DNA from: Flagellimonas amphidinii
GTDB lineage: Bacteria > Bacteroidota > Bacteroidia > Flavobacteriales > Flavobacteriaceae
DNA length: 64,000 nt
Direction of reading: 5' to 3'
NCBI RefSeq assembly: GCF_013090115.1
Contig: NZ_JABFNN010000031.1
Location: 221,727 to 285,726 of the forward strand
Shown: positions 35,225 through 44,369 of the stretch, in pieces
Numbering within the stretch: the first letter of the stretch is position 1
Layout of the letters: each line of letters begins with the position of its first letter
The notes under the pieces: generated by a model
Told to the model about the DNA's origin: nothing
Seen by the model: the letters and a program-made list of their open reading frames with translations, nothing else
Databases searched by the model: none
Position numbers and translations under genes: made by a program

Positions 35225-36421
35225 AATATAATCTGTATCAATATTATTGATTACTTCCGCAAACTGTTTGCACAAAATGGATTTGTCAAACTTCTTTTCA
35301 GCCAATATTCTTGCATTTTTGCCAAATTCATCTCGTCGTTTGGGGTCATTTTTATATGCCAAGATTTGCTCAGCAAGTTCTTTTGGATTTTTTGGATCAA
35401 CAAACACACCGCATTTTTCAGATTCTACCATAGTTTTAGTCCAGCCTGGAGAATTTACAATTAAGGGTTTACCAGCTGAAAGCGTATCAAAAAGTTTGTT
35501 AGGTGAATTTGTTGCAAGAATGGGAAGATCTGCAAAAGTAACCAAAGAAACATCTGATAAATTAACAGTTTCAGAAAGTTTTGCCATGGGGACTTTGCCA
35601 TAAAAATGCATAAAGTCCAAACCTTCATTTTTTGCTCTTTCTTCTAAGAGGGGTTTTGTTGAGCCATCACCTACAAAAAGAAACTCTATGTCTTTTTCAT
35701 CTTTTAGATGCCGGGCGCCATCAATAATATATTCCATTCCATTTGCTAATCCCATAGCACCAAAATAGATTACTTTGAAGGTGTCTGGGCGTAGATTTAG
35801 TTCCTTCATAAGTTCCTGATTCTTTTCCCTTGGCCAAAACTTATCGATTTTAGACATATTGGGAATGGTGGTTACCTTGCATTCAGGCGTGCCAGCTTTT
35901 ATGACACCATCCTCCATGCCTGGCGAAAGAGCGACTACATGTAATGAATTTTTATAGATACTTTTTTCAAAACGGTAAAGCAATTTTATGGCTAGTTTAT
36001 TCTTGATTCCCCCCATTTGGACTGGAACCTCTGGCCAAAGATCTCTAACTTCGAACACATATGGTAGTTTTCTTAGTTTTTTACCAACCAGCAATGGGAA
36101 CCCTACCGTTAGTGGTGTGGAAGTTCCAATTACCAAATCAGGTTTTTTGGTTCTTAAAACATATAAAGCTGAAAGAATCATGAATTTTAGAAAGGAAATT
36201 AATCTTTTAAAGATGCCCATATGGTTGTCATAAGGAATCTTCAGATAGATTACTTTAATACCATCTATAACCATTTCCCTAGGTTTATTCTTATCCTTTG
36301 TAGCGGTCAACATAATAACTTCATGCCCATTTTTTATAAGTTCTTTACTGATCCAATATGATCTTGTTCCTCCTGGTTGCTTCGGAGTTACAAAGTACTG
36401 GTGTATATATAGAATCTTCAT
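35216..36421 (-). CDS. Glycosyltransferase family 4 (WbuB-like)
   Basis: The 401-residue GT-B enzyme begins MKILYIHQYFVTPKQPGGTR, the WbuB/WcaL-like N-terminus with a PGGTRSYW loop. Further features are FEVRDLWPEVPV near residue 142, VIYFGAMGLANG near residue 214, and the donor-binding C-terminal region with FVDPKNPKELAEQI. WbuB-type enzymes transfer N-acetyl-L-fucosamine to lipid-linked sugars, but specificity cannot be read from sequence. The gene is downstream of the GT2 gene by 35 bases. Confidence 0.85.
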   Translation of the reverse strand: MKILYIHQYFVTPKQPGGTRSYWISKELIKNGHEVIMLTATKDKNKPREMVIDGIKVIYLKIPYDNHMGIFKRLISFLKFMILSALYVLRTKKPDLVIGTSTPLTVGFPLLVGKKLRKLPYVFEVRDLWPEVPVQMGGIKNKLAIKLLYRFEKSIYKNSLHVVALSPGMEDGVIKAGTPECKVTTIPNMSKIDKFWPREKNQELMKELNLRPDTFKVIYFGAMGLANGMEYIIDGARHLKDEKDIEFLFVGDGSTKPLLEERAKNEGLDFMHFYGKVPMAKLSETVNLSDVSLVTFADLPILATNSPNKLFDTLSAGKPLIVNSPGWTKTMVESEKCGVFVDPKNPKELAEQILAYKNDPKRRDEFGKNARILAEKKFDKSILCKQFAEVINNIDTDYIKK

Positions 36422-36456
36422 TTTTTGGTATAGTGTTTTGGGGATTGTTTTTATAG

Positions 36457-37323
36457 TTATTTGAAACGCATTCTAACGTATAGTCTGGGAAATAGTACCT
36501 TGAACCAGCCCATTACATAAAATACAGGAACTCTATAAGGGAAAAATCTCTTCATAAAAAGTAATCGAGACTTGAAAGCAATTCCTGTTGGTTTGTATAA
36601 ATGATCTATTCTCTCTTTCAGTGATTTAGATTCAAAATTATGGTACAACCCTTTGTTGTCTCTTTCGCATAGACCACAATAATTTTTGGCGACCAATACA
36701 GGGATATTCTTTCTTTTGGCCTTTAAGGTATAATCATAATCAGCAAGGCCATGTTCATATCCTTCAGATAGAATACCCACCTTCTCAATCACAGAGTCAT
36801 CAACAAACATAATATTGGCATTGCCAAGATCACATTCCTGAAATTCTCCATTAGGAGTTAATATTTTAAACCGATATAGTAGTTTATTGGTCAAAATGCC
36901 ACCCCCGTATGAAAGCTTACCTGTGTCTGGATCTTTGGTTGATCCAATGTAGACCCCAGCGGTGCCAAAGGTTTTGATCGCATACTCATGAGTATTTTTA
37001 AGATCGTCAAAGACAGTATCTAAAAGAAAAGTATCATCATTAAGTAATAAATACCCATCATGATTATTCTTGACAGCTTCCGACCAAGAGTTGATCATGC
37101 CATTGGCCCAAAATAAATTTCCATCTCCTTTGAGTATGATGGTTTCGGGAAACTTTTGAGATACAGCATCAGCAGTACCATCAGTAGACCCATCATCTGT
37201 TAAATAAACAGAAATATTAAGATCGCCGGAATAAGAGCTATATGCTTTTTCAAGAGATTGAAGGGCAAGGATGGTTTTGTCCCTTCTGTTGTGACAGGTC
37301 AACAAGACCGCTATGTTGTTCAT
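36457..37323 (-). CDS. Glycosyltransferase family 2 (rhamnosyltransferase-like)
   Basis: The 288-residue GT-A enzyme starts MNNIAVLLTCHNRRDKT. It has LTDDGSTDGTAD near residue 41 for nucleotide binding and LLNDDTFLLD near residue 93 for metal binding (the DxD position reads NDD). The GILSEGYEHGLADYDYTLKAKR segment near residue 196 resembles the catalytic region of rhamnosyltransferase-like GT2s. A basic, aromatic C-terminus may associate with the membrane. The donor is unknown. It is upstream of the GT4 gene in the same operon. Confidence 0.85.
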   Translation of the reverse strand: MNNIAVLLTCHNRRDKTILALQSLEKAYSSYSGDLNISVYLTDDGSTDGTADAVSQKFPETIILKGDGNLFWANGMINSWSEAVKNNHDGYLLLNDDTFLLDTVFDDLKNTHEYAIKTFGTAGVYIGSTKDPDTGKLSYGGGILTNKLLYRFKILTPNGEFQECDLGNANIMFVDDSVIEKVGILSEGYEHGLADYDYTLKAKRKNIPVLVAKNYCGLCERDNKGLYHNFESKSLKERIDHLYKPTGIAFKSRLLFMKRFFPYRVPVFYVMGWFKVLFPRLYVRMRFK

Positions 37324-37744
37324 CTTAATTATTGGAGCTAGGTTAAAACGGACTCAATTCAACTGTAAAAATAGACAAGAGGTATTTTAAAAAAAATAAA
37401 AACTCGACCAATTGCTCAATAATGTGTACCAACAAATATAACGGAAAGGTATAGGAACTTTTTAAATCAATAAAAAAATGTTAAAAAGAAATATTGTATA
37501 ATCCGTTTATATAAAATCAACGTATCTGTAAGAATTATTAACCTTTTATTCGATAAAAGTATAGAAAATAGAGTTGAAAAGTTCAGAAAACAAAGGATAA
37601 AATGCAACTAACTAAACAAAACAATGCATTTCATCGAAAAAAACGACCTTTTTAACGAGTGTATGTTTTAACAACTTAATTTTGAGTGCGACAGTAAAAA
37701 TATCAATGGTTCACTCAATCCCAAATTTACAAATTTAAATTGCG
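37324..37744. other. 421-base non-coding divergent gap
   Basis: The gap between the GT2 gene and the beta-helix lipoprotein gene is very AT-rich and I see no coding potential, tRNA or terminator. It holds a TAATTTTG at 37677-37684 upstream of the lipoprotein gene and a CAAATATA at 37433-37440 that reads as a leftward -7 match 110 bases before the GT2 gene. It is most likely a double promoter region with long leaders. Confidence 0.6.
37677..37684 (+). promoter_or_regulatory. Candidate -7 element for the beta-helix lipoprotein gene
   Basis: TAATTTTG matches TAnnTTTG and lies 60 bases before the ATG at 37745. A TTTA at 37651 sits about 22 bases upstream, a poor -33 match. Confidence 0.4.
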
Positions 37745-39553
37745 ATGAAGTATATAGCCCCACTTAATAACTTCAAAATATTTCTTTCATTATTATTGAC
37801 AATAGCTCTTTTTTCTTGTTCAGATGACAATGAATTGTTTTTGGCAGCTATTGAAGAAGATATTCAACAGAACGAAGCTGATGAAGACAATACTGATACA
37901 AAAGATGATTCCGATAATGATGGTACAGATGAGAATGATGGTACAGATGATTCAGGAGGAGATGAAGACGGAACCGATGATGGGGATAACGGTAATGGTA
38001 ATGGTAACCAAGATCCTGTTGATCCTGTGATTCCTGATGTAACAGCTCCCTTTACAGTAGATGCGGGTAATGATATTCCTTTGACTCCTTCGAATCCTAA
38101 CAGGATTATTTATGTTGCCGTTGATGGTTCTTCCCAGAACGATGGTTTAAGCGCTTCTAGCCCAAAAGATATAGATAGTGCCTTTGACCCAAGTTTTGTT
38201 AAAGCTGGTGATGTTTTTTATATAAAAGCAGGGGAATATAATTATGGAACTAACCCTAGTGGAAATGCTCATTATGATTTGTCAAATTTGCCTTGTTCTC
38301 CATCACAGCCCTGTTATTGGATTGGTTACAAAAATTCTGCAGGGGATATCAACGCAGGGCAATATGCCACAGTGAGTTGGGAGGATTATAAATCAGGATC
38401 AAGAAATTCTGATGGAACGCATGATTTGAATTCGTCAGAGATGCCTACTTTTTCTGGAAGTAAAGGATCGGGGAAATATATTGACAATGAAAGTCTTTTT
38501 TATTGTGATGGAGGTGAACAGGGTTTTGTTTTTAGAAACTTGCAGATACAATATTTTAGGAGAGGGTTTGAATTCAGGATATTGAGTAATTCAGTCTTTG
38601 AAAATGTTGTTCAGGCCAACCATGGATGGTTTACTGAAGTTGAAGGGCAGGGCGGTTCCAATTCTGATTTACAGGGAACAGGATGGATGATATATTCAAG
38701 TTCTACAAACAGTTGGGGTTCTAATAATGTGATATTGAACTGTGCCGCTTATAATATGGCATTTAGAGGCTTTACAATAAACAACAGTCGAAATACACTT
38801 GTTGCTTATTCAGAATCTAGCAGCGATATTGATAATGGAAATCCACAGGATTACTATTTTCATACCATAGGCAAAAATAATCTTTTTACCAATCTTAGGG
38901 TGAATAGGCTTATAAGTAGTAACCATAGTGGGCATGGTATTTGTTTTAATCAACTTTCAAAGAACAATGTCATGCAACACAGTGATGTTTACGGGACCAA
39001 TGTTCACTTTGACGGGGCTATTGAATGTTACGCAAAAGACATAGCTATTATGGGCGTTAATAGTTACGGGCTTTTTAAAGGAGGAGGTATTAACGTTATG
39101 GATGGAGCGGAATATAATTTAATTGAAAACTGTACGCTAGAAAACGGCGGCTCAGGAGTTAGTTTTTCTGATAGTGGAAAAAATCCTTATGATGAGCATG
39201 CTGGTCAAAACAATACATTCAGAAATGTTACTATTTCCAATAAATCTTCCTCAATCATAAACTTAAATTGGTGGAATGAGGTAGATGACTTGTCCAGTAA
39301 CAACTCTTTTCAAAACTGTTCCTTTAAAGATTCGCCTAATTTATTTGTAATTGCAAGGACAAACAGTAATTTTTCAATCATTGATAGTGAAATTACCAAT
39401 GTGAGCCAATTAGAGAAATTAGATGATAGGAAAGGTGTCTTTACTCTTAACAGCAATACGCAGTTTTTGAATTCAAATTTCTGGAACAGCGAAGTCCCCT
39501 CCAAAGATAATTATCAAGTAGAAGGGGTCACTAATAATCCACCTAGTGAATAA
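37745..39553 (+). CDS. Surface lipoprotein with Asp-rich linker and right-handed beta-helix
   Basis: The 602-residue protein has a lipobox at LFSC (cysteine 25). An extremely Asp/Gly/Asn/Glu-rich linker (about 38-98) follows, with repeated D-x-D-G-T-D-E-N patterns likely to bind calcium or act as a flexible spacer. From about residue 255 the chain shows parallel beta-helix coils, with turns such as NLIENCTLENGGSGVSFSD and NNTFRNVTISNKSS. The fold occurs in polysaccharide lyases, epimerases and carbohydrate-binding proteins. No lyase family motif could be recognised, so activity is unassigned. Sitting among glycosyltransferases, it may process, anchor or trim the polysaccharide. A terminator follows. 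Confidence 0.78.
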   Translation: MKYIAPLNNFKIFLSLLLTIALFSCSDDNELFLAAIEEDIQQNEADEDNTDTKDDSDNDGTDENDGTDDSGGDEDGTDDGDNGNGNGNQDPVDPVIPDVTAPFTVDAGNDIPLTPSNPNRIIYVAVDGSSQNDGLSASSPKDIDSAFDPSFVKAGDVFYIKAGEYNYGTNPSGNAHYDLSNLPCSPSQPCYWIGYKNSAGDINAGQYATVSWEDYKSGSRNSDGTHDLNSSEMPTFSGSKGSGKYIDNESLFYCDGGEQGFVFRNLQIQYFRRGFEFRILSNSVFENVVQANHGWFTEVEGQGGSNSDLQGTGWMIYSSSTNSWGSNNVILNCAAYNMAFRGFTINNSRNTLVAYSESSSDIDNGNPQDYYFHTIGKNNLFTNLRVNRLISSNHSGHGICFNQLSKNNVMQHSDVYGTNVHFDGAIECYAKDIAIMGVNSYGLFKGGGINVMDGAEYNLIENCTLENGGSGVSFSDSGKNPYDEHAGQNNTFRNVTISNKSSSIINLNWWNEVDDLSSNNSFQNCSFKDSPNLFVIARTNSNFSIIDSEITNVSQLEKLDDRKGVFTLNSNTQFLNSNFWNSEVPSKDNYQVEGVTNNPPSE

Positions 39554-39571
39554 ACATGAAGATTTTCTAAG

Positions 39572-39600
39572 AAACCGGTATTTTACCGGTTTTTTTTTTC
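39572..39600 (+). terminator. Intrinsic terminator after the beta-helix lipoprotein gene
   Basis: AAACCGGTA pairs with TACCGGTTT around TTT and is followed by a run of about nine T bases. Strong and correctly oriented. Confidence 0.92.
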
Positions 39601-39613
39601 TTTTGGTACAAGG

Positions 39614-39628
39614 CACAATAATATTGTG
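39614..39628. promoter_or_regulatory. Palindromic operator candidate
   Basis: CACAATA-A-TATTGTG is a perfect 7-base palindrome with a one-base centre. It ends 10 bases before the candidate -7 box, so it would cover the -33 region and could block polymerase when bound by a dimeric repressor. No copy was noticed elsewhere in the window. Confidence 0.45.
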
Positions 39629-39638
39629 AGCCATTAGT

Positions 39639-39646
39639 TAAGTTTG
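39639..39646 (+). promoter_or_regulatory. Candidate -7 element for the GT4-propeller-acyltransferase operon
   Basis: TAAGTTTG matches TAnnTTTG and ends 16 bases before the GT4 ATG at 39663, right after the terminator of the previous gene and the palindrome. Confidence 0.48.
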
Positions 39647-39662
39647 TTGAAAAATAACTTCA

Positions 39663-40787
39663 ATGAGTGCCAAAACCATACTTCATCTCAATTCTTATTA
39701 TATAGATAATCACCTTTACTCCCAACTTTATACTAAGCTAGATACCTCTTTAAAACAAAAGGTCTACATTCCTATCAAATTAAATAGGAAACCTGAAAAT
39801 ATTGTTGAGCTTGAAAACACAGAATTGGTTTTTGACAAAAGCATAAAGCCTGCTCACAAGTATAATTATTTTGGTAAAATAAATAGTTTGTATAAGAAGC
39901 TTATTTCTAAAGGTTTGCATAAAAATATTGACTTTGTGCATGCTCATAATTTATTCACTGATGGAGCGATAGCGTATAAAATCCATAAGTCAAATAAGGT
40001 ACCTTATATTGTTGCAGTTAGAACTACTGATATCAATTTACAGTACAAATACATGTATCACAGAAGGGCAGGGGCTAATAAAGTTCTTGAAAAAGCAGAG
40101 AAGATAATTTTTATTTCACCTCAATATAGAGATAGGCTCTTCTCTATGATGCCCAAAAGACTTGTAGAGAAGCTTTCAAAAAAAACGCAGATAATTCCAA
40201 ATGGAATTCATGATATTTGGTTGAGCAATCCTTTTCCAGAGAGAAGCATTGATGAAAACAAACCGGTTGATTTAATTTATGTTGGCCAAATAATGAAAAG
40301 GAAAAATGTACAAGCATTGATAGATGCTGTTTATTTTTTAAATAAAAAGACTGGTTCAAGAAGTTATAAACTCACTATGGTTGGAGGAGCAAACCAATAT
40401 GAGCCTACCTATTATGAGGAATTTCTGAAGATGGTCGGCACTTATGAGTGGTTGGACTATAAAGGTAAAATAAAAGATGCCTCCAAGCTTTTGGAGGTAT
40501 ATAGGGAAAGCGATATTTTCACCATGCCTTCTAAACAGGAATTATTTGGTCTTGTTTATATTGAAGCACTTTCACAAGGATTACCTATCATATATTCTAA
40601 AGGAGAAGGAATTGATGGGTTTTTTGGAGATTTTCCTGTTGGACAATCAGTAGATCCGGATAACATAGAGTCGATTGCGCAGGGCATAGAAACTGTGGCG
40701 GGCACAAAATACAAAGATTTAAACAGTACAGTTATTCCTTTTGATTGGAATAAAATAGCCCAAGATTATATAAAACTATACCATTAA
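39663..40787 (+). CDS. Glycosyltransferase family 4
   Basis: The 374-residue GT-B enzyme starts MSAKTILHLNSYYIDNHLY. It has FVHAHNLFTDGAIAYK near residue 97, VAVRTTDINL near residue 118, LIYVGQIMKRKNVQALIDA near residue 206, and the donor site FTMPSKQELFGLVYIEALSQG near residue 282, where the conserved glutamate-containing EX7E-type motif lies. It is soluble and presumably acts at the inner face of the membrane on lipid-linked glycan. The propeller gene follows three bases later, so their products are probably used together. Confidence 0.87.
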   Translation: MSAKTILHLNSYYIDNHLYSQLYTKLDTSLKQKVYIPIKLNRKPENIVELENTELVFDKSIKPAHKYNYFGKINSLYKKLISKGLHKNIDFVHAHNLFTDGAIAYKIHKSNKVPYIVAVRTTDINLQYKYMYHRRAGANKVLEKAEKIIFISPQYRDRLFSMMPKRLVEKLSKKTQIIPNGIHDIWLSNPFPERSIDENKPVDLIYVGQIMKRKNVQALIDAVYFLNKKTGSRSYKLTMVGGANQYEPTYYEEFLKMVGTYEWLDYKGKIKDASKLLEVYRESDIFTMPSKQELFGLVYIEALSQGLPIIYSKGEGIDGFFGDFPVGQSVDPDNIESIAQGIETVAGTKYKDLNSTVIPFDWNKIAQDYIKLYH

Positions 40788-40790
40788 CAG

Positions 40791-42047
40791 ATGAACAAAC
40801 TAGAGAAACTGGTTTATGATACGGTAAAGCACAACCCTAAGATTAAGGGGAAAATACGAAACCTTTACCAATCTGCATACGATTTATTGCCCAACAAAAA
40901 AGATTATTCTCTGAACAACATATGGACCAAGGAAGGTTATTTTTTTGGGTTCCACGATATATCGCCATTTTCCTTTGATGATACTATGGTGTTGGCCAAC
41001 AAGCTTACTATACCTCTTCGTATGCCTACAAAAAAGGATGTATTGGAGGTTGGGTATTTTACTTTACAAGATGGACAACCTGGAAATTATACCAAGATTG
41101 GTGAAACAAGAGCGTGGAATTATCACAAAGGATGTAGACTGCAATGGGCCGGTAAGGACCATATTATTTACAATGATGCAAACGGTGAAACTCTAGTTTC
41201 AAGGTTATATAATATTCATGATAAAACCACAAAAACAATCCCTTTTCCAATTGATAGTGTTTCCTTATGTGGTAAATATGCAACATCTTTTAGCTACGGA
41301 AGGTTAGAAATGACTATGCCTGGATATGGTTATGGCTATGAGGATGGTTCATATAAAGACGTGCAGGTTCCTGAAGAAACAGGATTGTTTATAGGAAACT
41401 TAGAGGATGGTTTCAAAGAATTAGTGATTAATTTGAAAGAGCTCAATGATAAAGGTAATCTTAAAGAGTACCCTATTGAGGAGGCTCACCAATATGTAAC
41501 CCACTCCTTGTTTTCTCCAGATAAAAGATATGTGTCCTTTTTGTATAGAGGGACGGTTGTGGAAAATGTATCTAAGAGATGGACTCAAATGGCGGTTTAT
41601 GACAGAGAGACAAAACAATGTTATTTTTCTCCTACTGATGAAATGGTTTCGCACTATGTATGGAATGAAAAAAATCAAATTATTGCATACAGTAGGATAG
41701 AAGGATTAGATAGTCATGTACTGTTTGAAGATCCAACGTTAAGAACATATAAACGTATAGCATATCCACAACTCAACTCGGATGGACATCAGAGTTTTAT
41801 TTCCAATACAGCTTTTGTCACAGACACTTATCCAGATAAATACCGTATGGCAAAATTGTACAGTGTCGACGTGGAAACTAATAAAGCTAAACTTTTGGCA
41901 GCAGTAAACTCCCTAAAAAGATTCCAGTCCAAAAGTTATAGACATTGGTGCTGCGATTTGCACCCTCGTATGAACCGAAAGGGAGATATGGTCTGTTTTG
42001 ATTCTGTGCACACAGGCGAAAGAGCATTATGTGTCATGAAAATCTAA
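40791..42047 (+). CDS. Beta-propeller-like protein of unknown function in the glycan locus
   Basis: The 418-residue protein has no signal peptide, so it is predicted to be cytoplasmic. The N-terminus has WTKEGYFFGFHDISPFSFDDTM near residue 45. Blade-like repeats follow, such as LFSPDKRYVSFLYRG near residue 241 and HYVWNEKNQIIAYSR near residue 287, in the style of TolB/WD40 or oligogalacturonide-lyase-like propellers. The C-terminal part has RHWCCDLHPRMNRKGDMVCF, another blade with a paired cysteine. I know no assigned activity for this group. It lies between a GT4 and an acyltransferase in one operon, suggesting a role in glycan modification or as a scaffold. Confidence in the gene is high and in the function low. 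Confidence 0.78.
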   Translation: MNKLEKLVYDTVKHNPKIKGKIRNLYQSAYDLLPNKKDYSLNNIWTKEGYFFGFHDISPFSFDDTMVLANKLTIPLRMPTKKDVLEVGYFTLQDGQPGNYTKIGETRAWNYHKGCRLQWAGKDHIIYNDANGETLVSRLYNIHDKTTKTIPFPIDSVSLCGKYATSFSYGRLEMTMPGYGYGYEDGSYKDVQVPEETGLFIGNLEDGFKELVINLKELNDKGNLKEYPIEEAHQYVTHSLFSPDKRYVSFLYRGTVVENVSKRWTQMAVYDRETKQCYFSPTDEMVSHYVWNEKNQIIAYSRIEGLDSHVLFEDPTLRTYKRIAYPQLNSDGHQSFISNTAFVTDTYPDKYRMAKLYSVDVETNKAKLLAAVNSLKRFQSKSYRHWCCDLHPRMNRKGDMVCFDSVHTGERALCVMKI

Positions 42048-42086
42048 GATGGTAAGCCATTAAATACAACCAAAACTCTTTGATCT

Positions 42087-43121
42087 GTGACTAGAGAAAA
42101 AAGACAATTTTTATGGTCCTTTCATTATTTTCGGGCTTTTGCAATACTAAATATTGTTTTTATCCATACGTGGAGGTTTTCATCAAAAACTGACTATCTG
42201 GTTGATGCGAATTTTGTAAATGCGGTAAGAGACATGTTGTTTCATGGAAGTACTATTTACTTTTTGTTCATTTCAGGCTTTTTATTTCATTACTTAAGCC
42301 ACAAATTTCAAATTAGGAAGTACTATTTATCCAAATTCAAGAATGTAGTTGTTCCTTATGTATTTATAAGTGTTTTTTTGATTTTTTCAGAAGATTTCAC
42401 AGGTGCCAAGGCCAATGTGGATTTAATGGATTATCTATATATCATTCCAGAAAAATTAATACGAGGTACAGCATCTTTTCAGTTTTGGTACATTCCATTT
42501 ATTTTGATTGTATTTCTGTTAAGCCCTATTTTTTTGGCAATTAAGGAAAAAACCTTTTTGAAGGTGGTTCCATGGTTGTTTTTATTGCCAATTTTAGGAA
42601 CAAGGACAACTGTTGATATCACTATCGGGCAATTTGTATATTTTTTGCCTACCTACCTAGTTGGCATGTATACTAGCATGAATTTTGAATATGTTATGCA
42701 AATGGTCAAAAAAAGATTTTGGCTACTGACAGTAATTGCAGTGGCAACATCTTTTGCTTTGCTATGGGTAGATCATGAAAAAGTTTATTTGGGATTTACC
42801 AATCCAAGGGAGTCTTTAGTTTATCTTCAAAAAATTGCAATTACATTTATTATTCTTCATCTATCAAGAAATATTCAGGAAAATAAGTTTCCCAGTTTTT
42901 CAATTGTGGCCGATTGCAGTTTTGCACTTTATTTTACCCATGTGATTTTTGATCGCCATCTAAAAAAGGTCTATTACCTAGTTGATGATTTTTTTCCACA
43001 CGTTTTACAAGTACCAGCTTCTATTGTATATGTGATTCTTTTAATAACAGTGAATGTTCTATTCTGTCTGGCGGTTAAGAAGGTTCTAGGCGAGAAATCC
43101 CGCTATTTTATTGGTTATTGA
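42087..43121 (+). CDS. Integral-membrane acyltransferase family 3 (O-acetyltransferase) protein
   Basis: The 344-residue protein uses a GTG start at 42087, since no ATG precedes the first motif. It has about ten hydrophobic segments. FRAFAILNIVFIHTWRF near residue 16 supplies the conserved histidine of the acyltransferase 3 family, and FLFISGFLFHYLSHKF near residue 55 is a second family feature. These proteins O-acylate polysaccharides or lipid-linked sugars using acyl-CoA from the cytoplasm. It is the last gene of the GT4-propeller operon and converges with the Wzy-like gene. Confidence 0.82.
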   Translation: MTREKRQFLWSFHYFRAFAILNIVFIHTWRFSSKTDYLVDANFVNAVRDMLFHGSTIYFLFISGFLFHYLSHKFQIRKYYLSKFKNVVVPYVFISVFLIFSEDFTGAKANVDLMDYLYIIPEKLIRGTASFQFWYIPFILIVFLLSPIFLAIKEKTFLKVVPWLFLLPILGTRTTVDITIGQFVYFLPTYLVGMYTSMNFEYVMQMVKKRFWLLTVIAVATSFALLWVDHEKVYLGFTNPRESLVYLQKIAITFIILHLSRNIQENKFPSFSIVADCSFALYFTHVIFDRHLKKVYYLVDDFFPHVLQVPASIVYVILLITVNVLFCLAVKKVLGEKSRYFIGY

Positions 43122-43133
43122 TGCTATGGAAAT

Positions 43134-44333
43134 CTAAGTTGTAACAGCATTTTTTTCTCCAAGAAAGTTCTGTGTGTATTGGTTGATATATCCTTGTATA
43201 AGACAGTAAAAAGCAAAAAGAACATAAAGAGACTCTAAGACCGGTTCTACAAAAAATTGTAAAAATATTACAATATTAAAGAGCAGAATGGTCGCATTGA
43301 ACAGTGTTGCATTGGGGTTCACTTTTAATGTTCGGATGATGTTTTTGATTGATATAACAGTGAAAATCAGCAATAAGATAAATGAAATAACCGTACCATT
43401 CCTTGCCGCATCAAACCACATGTTGTGAGAGTAACCAAATTCATCTACGGACCATCCTAAGGGTTTTTCAACTAAATTCACCATTGATTTGTACCACCTA
43501 TCGGTTCTACCTCCTGCGCTTGCGGCGTTCTCACTATCTTGTAAACGTTGGCCTAAAGAAGAAAGATAATCTGCGTCCAAATCAATGGAAACATAATTTA
43601 TCGCTAGAATTAGTAGTATAAAAAGCACAAAGAAAAATCGAAAATTGGATAGTAAGTTCTGACTTTTGATACGATAGGCAATTCCAACTACAATTCCTAT
43701 GAAGGCCAAAGAAATCTGTGTACGACTACCAAGCCTAAAAACACAGAGCAAGGAAATAACAAAAACACCCATCAATAATACTTTGGAGAAGAGCGAAAGT
43801 TTTTTCTTGGATACGATTAATAAACCTGGAATTGCCATATTAAAAACAAAAAATGAACCCATGGCCGTTGCCAATCGTTCATTTCCAGTCCAAAAATCAG
43901 CAATAGACCTTCCCAATTGAACAAACCCTCCTTCTAAAAGATTGGTTCCAACAGATAAGATACCAGTCAATGAATATACAATTCCAAATAGTATTAAGAG
44001 ATAAGCTAAAATACTTGTGTTGGTCTGTTTTTGAATTATTTTCTTTCCGAGAAGATAAAATATAGGCGGGAAAGTGGCATAGATAAAAAGCCACTGCATT
44101 CCTTGCTCTAGGTTAAAAAAATAAAACCCCGCATATACTAATGAAAAAATAAAAAGAATATAGTAGGTCTTGTCCAAATTTTTAAGAACAAATGACTTTT
44201 TGGTATATATTAAAACAAAAAACAAGTATCCAACGGCAAAACCTTTATTATAGGGATTCAAAAGATAAATAAGAATTAGACCTAGTTGAATAAACCCTAT
44301 GGATTTAATGAAAGTAAATAATGAATTTTTCAT
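43134..44333 (-). CDS. O-antigen polymerase/ligase (Wzy-like) membrane protein
   Basis: The 399-residue protein has about ten to twelve membrane helices and a long periplasmic loop between about residues 250 and 310. In that loop WSVDEFGYSHNMWFDAARNG matches the His-Asn region of the Wzy_C/O-antigen ligase family. The ADFWTGNERLATAMG segment near residue 150 fits another conserved loop. It would polymerise lipid-linked repeats after Wzx flipping. A Wzy role is preferred to a WaaL role because Wzx, Wza and Wzc homologues sit in the same locus. The gene is at the end of the gmd-fcl-wzx-GT-GT-wzy operon. Confidence 0.82.
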   Translation of the reverse strand: MKNSLFTFIKSIGFIQLGLILIYLLNPYNKGFAVGYLFFVLIYTKKSFVLKNLDKTYYILFIFSLVYAGFYFFNLEQGMQWLFIYATFPPIFYLLGKKIIQKQTNTSILAYLLILFGIVYSLTGILSVGTNLLEGGFVQLGRSIADFWTGNERLATAMGSFFVFNMAIPGLLIVSKKKLSLFSKVLLMGVFVISLLCVFRLGSRTQISLAFIGIVVGIAYRIKSQNLLSNFRFFFVLFILLILAINYVSIDLDADYLSSLGQRLQDSENAASAGGRTDRWYKSMVNLVEKPLGWSVDEFGYSHNMWFDAARNGTVISFILLLIFTVISIKNIIRTLKVNPNATLFNATILLFNIVIFLQFFVEPVLESLYVLFAFYCLIQGYINQYTQNFLGEKNAVTT

Positions 44334-44369
44334 TGCCAGTTGTAAAAATACCTACTAGGTCATTTAACC

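Noticed and set aside
37824..38030. Met/Ile-rich frame in the Asp-rich linker of the beta-helix gene
   Set aside because: It arises from reading GATGAT-type codons out of frame. No independent support.
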